A stretch of 64,000 nucleotides of DNA from Sphingobacteriales bacterium (GTDB taxonomy: Bacteria; Bacteroidota; Bacteroidia; Chitinophagales; Chitinophagaceae). The stretch lies in the NCBI GenBank assembly GCA_012270485.1, contig JAAXIF010000023.1, positions 1 through 64,000 on the forward strand. The letters are read 5' to 3'. The notes beneath the pieces were generated by a model. It saw only the letters and a list, made by a program, of their open reading frames with translations. It was not told where the DNA came from and ran no database searches. The translations under genes and the position numbers were made by a program. This document shows positions 52,712-60,524 of this stretch, piece after piece (positions within the stretch are counted from its first letter, which is position 1; each line of letters opens with the position of its first letter).

Positions 52712-54403
52712 CTACCAAAACTTTGCATACAAAGCAATAATCATCATCAATAACATAGTGATCATAGCGATACTGGATGGTTTTAGTTTGAACATGCTAC
52801 GATCAATATCAAATGCTTTTGGATTCACTTTCGGTCCACCTAAACTGATCAGTACCATGATCAATACCGTGAAGAAGAAAGTCCAACCCATATTCACCAT
52901 AAAAGGAATTTCGTATTCACCGGCTGCATTGATATAGGCAGTATACAAGATGGTTTCAGAACCAAACCAAGATGGTGCATAATTATTGAAGACCACCGAT
53001 AAAATAAAGCCGGATAACACGCCTGCCACTGCAGCGGCTCCCGTAGTTCTTTTCCAGAACATACCGAGCAAGAACATTGCAAATACACCCGGACTAATAA
53101 AGCCGGTATATTTTTGAATAAAAGTATATCCCCCTTCACCACCGATGCCCAGCAGATCTTCCCAGGTACAGAATACGGCAATGAGCATGGCAACAAAAAT
53201 GGAGATGCGACCCATTCTCACCAATTTGGCTTCATCTGCTTTTGTATCAAAATATTTCTGATAGATATCCAAAGTAAAGATGGTAGAGATACTATTTGCC
53301 TTACCTGCCAATGAAGCAACAATAGCCGCTGTTAAAGCTGCTACAGATAAGCCTTTCATACCAACCGGCAGTAAACTTAAAACAGCTGCATAAGCTCCAT
53401 CTTTTTTACCATCGAAAACAGATGCGACAAAATATCCGTTTTGGTACAAGACAAAAGCGGCAATGCCGGGTAGCATCACGATCACCGGCATAAAGATTTT
53501 GATAAATCCAGCAAACAAAATTCCGTTACGGGCCGTTTGCAGATCAGCTCCCAATGCACGTTGTGTTATATACTGGTTACAACCCCAGTAATTGAGATTA
53601 GATATCCATTGTCCGGCGAAATACATGGTAATCCCCGGTAAGGCAATATATTTTTGTACATATTCAGCGCTGCTTGCTGCTGTGGGTTTATCAAAAATCA
53701 TATGAAAATGATCGGGTGCTTCTTTCATCAATGCACCCAATCCGCTGATGGCACTGTTGCCTTGATTTACTACTTCATCAACTGCTACGAGTGATAAATA
53801 AACAGCTACGCCACCGCCGATGAGCAGTACAGCTACCTGTATCACATCGGTATATCCGATCACTTTCATTCCGCCGATGGTAATACAGAATGCAAACAAT
53901 GCCAACACAATTAAAATGATATGAAAGAATTCATTTCCGATCAATCCACTAATGGCTTTAGAGCCCAGGTATAAAATGGAAGTAAGGTTTACGAAGATGT
54001 ATAAGAACAACCAGAATACTGCCATAATTACTGAAACGGTTTCATTGTAGCGTTGTTTCAGGAATTGTGGCATGGTATAAATCTTATTCTTGAGATATAC
54101 CGGAATGAACCAAATGGCAACAATGATAAGGGCAACAGCCGCAATCCATTCATAAGCAGCTACAGCAATACCGGCGAAGAAACCTTCTCCACTCATCCCC
54201 ACAAAATGTTCTGCAGAAATATTGGAGGCGATCAGCGATGCACCAATGGCCCACCAGGTAAGTGATCCTTCTGCCAGGAAATAATCCTTGGTACTGGCGG
54301 TTGTTGATTTTTTCCTCCGGTACACCCATATGCCGTAAGAGACTACAATGATAAAATAAGCAAGAATGACAATGATATCAGTTAGTTGGAGCTGGTTGTT
54401 CAT
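52712..54403 (-). CDS. Sodium/solute symporter (SLC5 family)
   Basis: A 563-residue inner-membrane carrier with about 14 helices. SSS-family signatures are DYFLAEGSLTWWAIGASLIASNISAEHFVGMSGEGF near residues 40-75, and WISNLNYWGCNQYITQRALGA later. Close relatives move sugars, myo-inositol or similar with sodium (SGLT-like). The substrate cannot be fixed. It stands alone between mnmE and the sigma operon. Gap on the sigma side: 167 bases. Confidence 0.92.
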   Translation of the reverse strand: MNNQLQLTDIIVILAYFIIVVSYGIWVYRRKKSTTASTKDYFLAEGSLTWWAIGASLIASNISAEHFVGMSGEGFFAGIAVAAYEWIAAVALIIVAIWFIPVYLKNKIYTMPQFLKQRYNETVSVIMAVFWLFLYIFVNLTSILYLGSKAISGLIGNEFFHIILIVLALFAFCITIGGMKVIGYTDVIQVAVLLIGGGVAVYLSLVAVDEVVNQGNSAISGLGALMKEAPDHFHMIFDKPTAASSAEYVQKYIALPGITMYFAGQWISNLNYWGCNQYITQRALGADLQTARNGILFAGFIKIFMPVIVMLPGIAAFVLYQNGYFVASVFDGKKDGAYAAVLSLLPVGMKGLSVAALTAAIVASLAGKANSISTIFTLDIYQKYFDTKADEAKLVRMGRISIFVAMLIAVFCTWEDLLGIGGEGGYTFIQKYTGFISPGVFAMFLLGMFWKRTTGAAAVAGVLSGFILSVVFNNYAPSWFGSETILYTAYINAAGEYEIPFMVNMGWTFFFTVLIMVLISLGGPKVNPKAFDIDRSMFKLKPSSIAMITMLLMMIIALYAKFW

Positions 54404-54457
54404 GTATCTAATTTAGGGAATTAGGATACATGAGAGATATAAAGAATAAAGATTCTG

Positions 54458-55840
54458 CTACTTCCCAATACAAAACTTACTAAATATAAAATCCAACTGA
54501 TCTTCATTGGTGATCTCACCGGTGATGAGTCCGAGGTAGTGTAAACATTGACGGATATCCAAGGCCAACAGATCGCCGGGTATTTGGCTATCGATTCCGG
54601 ATTGCACTTCTTCAAGTGATTGGGAAAGTTTCAACAAAGCATCATGATGGCGTGCATTGGTGACAATCGTTGCCTCCGTATTCACATCACCACTAATCGC
54701 TTTTTGTGTGAGCGCCTGTTTGAGAATATCAATACCCGTCATAGATTTTGCAGAGATGAATATGGCTGATGGCAGATGGGTGATGGCATTTACCTTACTA
54801 ACCTCAGCTGTATCGATTTTATTAGCCACCAGTAAGTATTGAATATTTTTGTCTTTAAGACTTTGTTCAAATGCTTGTAATTCTTCTACAGCAGTATTAT
54901 TGATGTCAAAGAGATACAATACAATATCTGAAGCATTCATTTTCTCCAGACTTTTCTCTACACCAATTTGTTCGATTACATCTGTTGTATGCTCTCTGAT
55001 ACCTGCAGTATCTACCAAACGAAACAGAATACCATTGATATTGATGACTTCTTCAATCGTATCTCTTGTTGTACCTGCTATATCACTTACGATCGCTCTG
55101 TTTTCATTGAGTAATACATTCAGCAAAGTAGATTTACCCGCATTGGGTTTACCAATAATGGCTACTTGCACGCCATTTCGTATCACATTCCCCAGAGAGA
55201 ATGATCGAATGAGTTGTTGTGTAGAATGATGGAGTTCTGCGATGAGCGCTTTTAATTCTTTTCTGTCTGCAAACTCTACATCTTCCTGAGAAAAATCCAG
55301 TTCCAACTCAATCATAGCAGAAAAGCGAATCAGTTGTTCTCGTAACTGTTTGAGATCCGAAGAAAATCCACCCCGCATATTATTCAATGCCGTTTTTCTG
55401 CTGGCTTCTGTATTACTGGCAATCAAATCAGCCACCGATTCCGCTTGTGCCAGATCCAGCTTCCCATTGAGAAAAGCACGTTGTGTAAATTCACCTGGCT
55501 TGGCCAATCTCGCTCCTCGTTTGGTGATAGCCCCAATCACTTGCTCCTGAATAAAGGGTGAACCATGACAACTAATCTCAATCACATCTTCGCCTGTATA
55601 AGATTTCGGACCTTTAAAGAGAGCGAGTACTACTTCATCTAATACCTGATCCCCATCTTTCAAATAACCCACGTGTAAAGTATGTGAGGCTTGTGCAGAC
55701 AAATCTTTAGAAGGAAATAATGTATTCAGAATCGGAAACGTATTTTTTCCACTCACCCTGATCACTCCAATCGCACCAATACCCTGCGGCGTAGCCAATG
55801 CAACAATCGTATCATCCCAGCCTGACAGGTGTATGGACAT
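54458..55840 (-). CDS. mnmE: tRNA modification GTPase MnmE
   Basis: A 460-residue GTPase that, with MnmG, puts the carboxymethylaminomethyl group on wobble uridine of tRNAs. It has the N-terminal folate-binding domain (TIVALATPQGIGAIGVIRVSG), the helical domain and an inserted G domain with G1 GKPNAGKST, G2 GTTRDTIEE, G3 DTAGIRE and G4 ANKID. The C-terminus is FCIGK, the canonical Cys-containing end. Length is normal. Confidence 0.97.
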   Translation of the reverse strand: MSIHLSGWDDTIVALATPQGIGAIGVIRVSGKNTFPILNTLFPSKDLSAQASHTLHVGYLKDGDQVLDEVVLALFKGPKSYTGEDVIEISCHGSPFIQEQVIGAITKRGARLAKPGEFTQRAFLNGKLDLAQAESVADLIASNTEASRKTALNNMRGGFSSDLKQLREQLIRFSAMIELELDFSQEDVEFADRKELKALIAELHHSTQQLIRSFSLGNVIRNGVQVAIIGKPNAGKSTLLNVLLNENRAIVSDIAGTTRDTIEEVININGILFRLVDTAGIREHTTDVIEQIGVEKSLEKMNASDIVLYLFDINNTAVEELQAFEQSLKDKNIQYLLVANKIDTAEVSKVNAITHLPSAIFISAKSMTGIDILKQALTQKAISGDVNTEATIVTNARHHDALLKLSQSLEEVQSGIDSQIPGDLLALDIRQCLHYLGLITGEITNEDQLDFIFSKFCIGK

Positions 55841-55878
55841 GTGTGGAGTTTTGGCAAAGATAGGATGGATGAGAAGGT

Positions 55879-55973
55879 AAAAGTCAAAAGTAAAAAGTCA
55901 AAATATGGTATACACCACCAATAAAAGGGATTTCCTTTCTGATTTTTGACTTTTCACTTTTGACTTTTGACTT
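55879..55973. repeat. TTTTGACTT-word inverted repeat
   Basis: Left arm (55879-55903) has AAAAGTCAAAAGTAAAAAG. The right arm (55943-55973) has the complementary TTTTGACTTTTCACTTTTGA, with three to four tandem copies. It fills the gap between mnmE and the downstream tonB end. Confidence 0.75.
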
Positions 55974-55977
55974 ATCC

Positions 55978-56805
55978 TCATTGCTCTGTCACTCTAAACG
56001 TAATTGCCTGCTTATGTCTGTATACTACGAGTTTACCATTTTGATTAGCAGGAATCCAGTTAGGTCCTTTTTTAATCACTCGTATGGCTTCTTCTTTGGT
56101 ACCATAACCGGGATCATTCTCTGCTTTTACATCACTCACTTTTCCATCTTTGTCTACAATAAATGTTACGATCACCGTATATTGACTGGGAGGCGCCCCA
56201 TTTTCAATTGGAATATCTCTGTTTAAATTCCTTTCCAGATAGCGAGTCCAGCCTTGTATTCCGTCTGGAAATTGAGCAGGTATTTGAACAGAAACAAAGT
56301 CATTGGTAAGTGCGTCTTCATTGGATTCTTTCAGCTTTACAACATCTGTTGATTTTTCAACCGGTGGCGCAACAATACCCACGTCTTCTGCACCTTCAAT
56401 TTTTTGTAAGCCTATTTTTACAGATTCATATTCTTCGACTGCGAGCATTACTTCATCTTCGTTTACTAATTCATCTTTCACAATCTTGGGGTCTGTCAAT
56501 ATTTCTTGCGCTATTTTCGGTTTTTCAATTTCTGGTTCAGGAGGCTTTACTTCTTCAACAGGGGGTTCTTCTACTTTACTCAATTCGAATTCTCCCACTA
56601 CATACATCCTTTCATTTTTATCTGTTTTATTTTTTGCAAGAATAGAGCCTACTGTGAAAAGCAGACACACCATAAACATCAATGATAGTGCTAGTTTCAT
56701 GCGTTTGTTATAAGTCATGCGCAATTCATAAGCACCATACGCTTTGTTACGATTGGCGAATAAAATATCCAGGATATCGTTTCGCGAAGTGAATTTCTTT
56801 TCCAT
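55978..56805 (-). CDS. TonB-family energy transducer, copy 2
   Basis: A 275-residue protein from ATG 56805. One membrane helix (LALSLMFMVCLLFTVGSILA) is followed by a Pro/Glu-rich spacer and a C-terminal TonB domain (VTFIVDKDGKVSDVKAENDPGYGTKEEAIRVIKKGPNWIPA). It is a clear paralog of the protein at 57103 (same FTSRNDILDILFANRNKAYGAYELRMTYNKR start block) but with a less Pro-rich spacer. A strong terminator separates them, so it likely has its own promoter. Confidence 0.9.
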   Translation of the reverse strand: MEKKFTSRNDILDILFANRNKAYGAYELRMTYNKRMKLALSLMFMVCLLFTVGSILAKNKTDKNERMYVVGEFELSKVEEPPVEEVKPPEPEIEKPKIAQEILTDPKIVKDELVNEDEVMLAVEEYESVKIGLQKIEGAEDVGIVAPPVEKSTDVVKLKESNEDALTNDFVSVQIPAQFPDGIQGWTRYLERNLNRDIPIENGAPPSQYTVIVTFIVDKDGKVSDVKAENDPGYGTKEEAIRVIKKGPNWIPANQNGKLVVYRHKQAITFRVTEQ

Positions 56806-56854
56806 GGCGTTGGGTTTATTAATGAGATACGCAAGGAGAGAAATTCCATACGTG

Positions 56855-57045
56855 AAAGGTGAAAAGTGAAACGTGAAAGAAATACCCATTGACAATACCT
56901 GATGATTTTCCTCTGTGTAACTCTGTGCTAAACTCTTTTACCTCTGTGGTAAAAAAATCACAGAGTTGCACAGAGTACGGCGCAGAGTTACACAGAGGGA
57001 TGAAATAGTACGCGTCATTTTCACTTTTCACCTTTCACCTTTCAC
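56855..57045. repeat. Nested pair of word-specific inverted repeats
   Basis: The outer pair uses GTGAAAGGTGAAAAGTG (56852-56877) against TCACTTTTCACCTTTCACC (57021-57045). The inner pair is 16-bp perfect: CCTCTGTGTAACTCTG (56910-56925) against 56983-56998, with extra CTCTGTGG/ACAGAG copies. Two different word families are thus stacked in one 297-base gap between the two tonB genes. Confidence 0.75.
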
Positions 57046-57049
57046 AAAA

Positions 57050-57080
57050 AAAGCCATCCCGCCTGAGGCGGGATGGCTTT
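57050..57080 (-). terminator. Terminator after the TonB-ExbBD operon
   Basis: A 14-bp perfect GC-rich stem (AAAGCCATCCCGCC / GGCGGGATGGCTTT), a three-base loop and a T-run on the minus strand, 23 bases past the stop at 57103. The core GCCTGAGGCGG is shared with 63170 and other sites. Confidence 0.92.
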
Positions 57081-57102
57081 TAAAAAATTATCAGTTAAAA
57101 GA

Positions 57103-57936
57103 TTACTCTTCTGATACCATGAATGTGATACTTTGTTTGTGACGATAGATTACGTTACGTCCGTTTTGAACGGCAGGTTTCCAGTTAGGTCCTCTTTTGA
57201 TAACGCGTACTGCTTCGTCTTTGGTTCCGTATCCGGGATCGTTCTCAGCTTTTACTTCACTGATACCACCCGTTTTATCCACGATGAATGAAACGATCAC
57301 CGTGTATTTACCTGGAGGTGCTCCATTTTCAACAGGAAGATCTCTGTTCAGGTTACGCTCGAGGTATTTGATCCAAGCAGGCAAACCACCGGGGAATTCT
57401 GCAGGGATTTGTACCACCGTAAATACCTTATCATAATCTTCTTCTTGTTTAGGAGCTTCTACCACACCGGTACCTTTTACTTCTACCGGAGGGGCAACGA
57501 TACCTTCATCTTTGATACCTTCCTGATTGATGGTACCGATCTTGGTATCTTCCAGTTTTTCCACTTCCTTGATCTCTTCTTCAGGCTTCACTTCTTCATC
57601 CTTCACAATTTTGGGAGGGGTGAATTTAGTGATCTCCACTTTGGGTGGCTCCTGTTTGGGAGGTGGAGGCGGAGGCGGAGGCTCAGGTTTCTTTTCATCC
57701 CGTTTAACATCTTCCAGATTCACATCTTCAACGAAGATCTGAGTCTTTTCCTTGTCGCCGGAATTTGCAACCAATGAACCTACGAGGAAAAGCAGACACA
57801 CCAATACAGTACCTATGATTGCGTAAGTGATACGCTTGTTGTAGGTTCTGCGGAGTTGGTACGCGCCGTACTCTTTGTTTCTACCCTCGAAAACGATATC
57901 AAGGATATCCGCGGTTAAAATTTTATTTACGTCCAT
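57103..57936 (-). CDS. TonB-family energy transducer, copy 1
   Basis: A 277-residue protein with one membrane helix (TYAIIGTVLVCLLFLVGSLVA), a long Pro/Lys/Glu spacer (KPEPPPPPPPPKQEPP) and a C-terminal TonB domain (VSFIVDKTGGISEVKAENDPGYG). It transmits ion-gradient energy from ExbBD to outer-membrane receptors, here plausibly the SusC and FecA-like receptors. It is the last gene of the ExbB-ExbD-ExbD-TonB operon. Confidence 0.92.
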   Translation of the reverse strand: MDVNKILTADILDIVFEGRNKEYGAYQLRRTYNKRITYAIIGTVLVCLLFLVGSLVANSGDKEKTQIFVEDVNLEDVKRDEKKPEPPPPPPPPKQEPPKVEITKFTPPKIVKDEEVKPEEEIKEVEKLEDTKIGTINQEGIKDEGIVAPPVEVKGTGVVEAPKQEEDYDKVFTVVQIPAEFPGGLPAWIKYLERNLNRDLPVENGAPPGKYTVIVSFIVDKTGGISEVKAENDPGYGTKDEAVRVIKRGPNWKPAVQNGRNVIYRHKQSITFMVSEE

Positions 57937-57995
57937 TGTTAGGTCTTTAAATAGTATGATTCATTGTGTGGCTTTTTCCACAAGTGAAAACCAAA

Positions 57996-58547
57996 TTAGT
58001 TGGAAGCAGAAGCTGCACCGGCAGCATCTGATAATTTAACCAATTGCTCTTCAACGGGTGAAATATCCACAAGCGCATAACGCTTTAATACATTGATGGT
58101 CATTTCATCCAGAATATCCACCACATTTTTATAAGTGCTTTCAGATGAAGGCTTCAATACTACCACTAGGTCTTTCTCATTGGTACGTGCTTTTTTCTCC
58201 AGCAGTACGGTACGAATTTCCTTGAAAGTAGATGATTTGAAATTAGAACCATCGGGTGCCAACTGACCTTCGTAGTAGAAGACGTTATTGTCTTTTCCTA
58301 ACAGAAGGGTAATAACACCTGATTCTTTCGCCTTATTCTGATCCTCCGGATTATCCGCATCTTTTGGCAAAAAGAGCTTCATAGCCGTAGGTTGACTCAT
58401 CGTTGTGGTGAAGATAAAGAATGTAATGAGTAGAAAGCCCAGATCCACCATGGGCGTCAAGTCAACGCGGGTTGAAAGTTTCTTCCCTTTTTTGACCCCG
58501 GGGCCCTTTTTGTGGCCCCCGCTACTCGAGGTATCCATTTCTGCCAT
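57996..58547 (-). CDS. ExbD-family biopolymer transport protein, copy 2
   Basis: A 183-residue protein. The single helix is preceded by the family motif RVDLTPMVDLGFLLITFFIFTTTM, with Asp in VDL as the likely proton-carrying residue. A periplasmic domain follows. The N-terminus is Gly/Ser/Lys-rich. It sits between ExbD copy 1 and TonB; paired ExbD genes are usual in Bacteroidota. Confidence 0.92.
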   Translation of the reverse strand: MAEMDTSSSGGHKKGPGVKKGKKLSTRVDLTPMVDLGFLLITFFIFTTTMSQPTAMKLFLPKDADNPEDQNKAKESGVITLLLGKDNNVFYYEGQLAPDGSNFKSSTFKEIRTVLLEKKARTNEKDLVVVLKPSSESTYKNVVDILDEMTINVLKRYALVDISPVEEQLVKLSDAAGAASASN

Positions 58548-58598
58548 AACGGTAGAATTTAGTTTTCGTGAGTATTTTGTTTACTGTTTCAACAGTGC

Positions 58599-59246
58599 TT
58601 ATTCTTCTCTTTTTTCACCTGCCATGGTTTTCTTCCACAGTTCAGTACCGGCCGGAACACTTTCAGGATTGGTGATCATCTGAAACTTCAGTTCATCATT
58701 TTTCTTGAAAGCATCGATAACGGCTTTGAATGCAGGGTACTTGGCAGCATTATCGCCTTTCACCAGCAAGTTCATCTTAGAACCCAAGTAAGCATCTTTG
58801 ATAGCTCTCATCCAAACATTCATCTGATTGTCGGTTGAATCCAACACAGGAATTCCGGGGAGTTTATCGCCTTTACGCTGCTCTTCGGGTAAAGAGAGAA
58901 AAGAGGCCATACTGCTGAACGGAGCACCATAAAAACCCGCCTTTTTAAACGCTGCAACATTCATGTTGAGGTTCAGGTTGGTATTCAGATAGGTACATAC
59001 CGCTTCTTTCTTTTGTTCATCATCCATCGTAATAAATACCTTACCATCCTTGTCGATCGTAATCAATACAATGTCTTTATCGGGAGCTACTTTGGCAGCC
59101 ACAGAGTTAGGTGTGGTTACGGCAATAGCTTCAGCCGGTTTGAACTTTGTAGTTAAGATAAAGAACGACAACAGGAGAAAGGCCACATCACACATGGCTG
59201 TCATGTCGATGTTGGTACTTTTACGAGGTAATTTGGCTCTTCCCAT
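58599..59246 (-). CDS. ExbD-family biopolymer transport protein, copy 1
   Basis: A 215-residue protein. The helix motif is NIDMTAMCDVAFLLLSFFILTTKF, with Asp in CDV. It has a longer periplasmic domain than copy 2, with FKKAGFYGAPFSSMASFLSLP and a charged end (MAGEKREE). It is the partner of ExbB in the motor. Confidence 0.92.
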   Translation of the reverse strand: MGRAKLPRKSTNIDMTAMCDVAFLLLSFFILTTKFKPAEAIAVTTPNSVAAKVAPDKDIVLITIDKDGKVFITMDDEQKKEAVCTYLNTNLNLNMNVAAFKKAGFYGAPFSSMASFLSLPEEQRKGDKLPGIPVLDSTDNQMNVWMRAIKDAYLGSKMNLLVKGDNAAKYPAFKAVIDAFKKNDELKFQMITNPESVPAGTELWKKTMAGEKREE

Positions 59247-59315
59247 TGTTAATTATTTATATGCATTCACTAATTAGATTCAAAACATTTGATTTTCCAT
59301 ACAAACAATCAACGA

Positions 59316-60182
59316 TTATTTGTAGTTAGCAGCAAAGCTTTGAGTTAAAGTGAATCCAGACTCATCGATACCATAAGTGATACCATCGATACGTGTAGTG
59401 AACACGTTATACATGATGATCGCGATCGCAGAAGTACCGATACCCAGTGCTGTATTATACAAGGCCTCAGAGATACCTTGAGACAGTTCACGAGCAGCTT
59501 CTCCACCACCTTCATCACCTAATTTAGAGAATGAACGGATCATACCCAATACGGTACCAAACAGACCCAATAGGGTTGCTACAGAAGCGATGGTAGACAG
59601 GAACACGAGGTTCTTCTCCAACATTGGTAATTCCAATGCAGTAGCTTCTTCGATTTCTTTTTGGATATTCAATACTTTCTGCTCAGTAGCCAGTTCAGTA
59701 TTGCTGATCATTTCTTTATACTTACGTAGACCTGCTTTCATTACATTTCCTACAGATCCTTTTTGCTTATCGCACTCAGCCAAAGCCTTATCAACTTCTT
59801 TATTCGCTAAGTGGAACTGTACTTTACGGATGAATTCAGCGATATTACCAGCACCAGTAGCTTTTGATACAGTCAAGAATCTTTCGATACTAAAAGTAAC
59901 AGCAGTTAAAAATGTACCGATCAATACAGGTACTACGATACCACCTTCGTACATTTTAGTGAAAGTACCTTTTGGACCGTGGTGTGAAGGCCAGAACCAA
60001 TGGCTTGGATCAGGATCTGGATTTGTAAAGTTACCTGCACTACCTAATACTACGCGCCAGATAAAATAACCGCCCAGGATACATAAGAGGGGGGCAAGTG
60101 TTGCAACTAAATTACTGCTCTTCTTTGGTTGAACAGACGTTGAGCTTTTTGCAGCTGTTGCAGTTGGTTTTGTCTCAGCCAT
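59316..60182 (-). CDS. ExbB/MotA/TolQ-family proton channel protein
   Basis: A 288-residue inner-membrane protein. It has a first helix at residues about 26-45 (VATLAPLLCILGGYFIW), then a second (GGIVVPVLIGTFLTAVTFSIERFL), a cytoplasmic loop and the conserved double helix with LVFLSTIASVATLLGLFGTVLGMIRSF and ALYNTALGIGTSAIAIIMYN. It heads the leftward operon. The 342-base gap upstream to 60525 holds no gene; I see only divergent promoter-like AT-rich DNA. Confidence 0.93.
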   Translation of the reverse strand: MAETKPTATAAKSSTSVQPKKSSNLVATLAPLLCILGGYFIWRVVLGSAGNFTNPDPDPSHWFWPSHHGPKGTFTKMYEGGIVVPVLIGTFLTAVTFSIERFLTVSKATGAGNIAEFIRKVQFHLANKEVDKALAECDKQKGSVGNVMKAGLRKYKEMISNTELATEQKVLNIQKEIEEATALELPMLEKNLVFLSTIASVATLLGLFGTVLGMIRSFSKLGDEGGGEAARELSQGISEALYNTALGIGTSAIAIIMYNVFTTRIDGITYGIDESGFTLTQSFAANYK

Positions 60183-60524
60183 GATTCGATTGATTTTTGT
60201 TTTTTAAAATAACAGTTGATTTAAAAAATATCCTCGCAATGCTAATGAAAAATCTTTGAAGTCACTCAAACACCATTTCATCAGTCCGAAAGGGGTTACA
60301 AAATAGGTAATTTCCTGAAAGCGGCAAATTTGATTCAGCAAAAAACCGCATTTATCCGCTATTTCAGGGGTGGCAAGATAAGAGGAATACAAATACTCCC
60401 AAGACCTTTTCACCGACCCAAATTAAAGATTTTACCATTCATACAACACTATCCTAAAAAAAATTGTTGATTCCTTTACCAACCTATCTTTAACGATTAT
60501 TCAAAACCATTTTACACTGAAACA

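Noticed and set aside
60204..60413. A 69-residue minus-strand frame upstream of exbB
   Set aside because: It lies in a divergent promoter region, and composition and lack of motifs do not support a gene.
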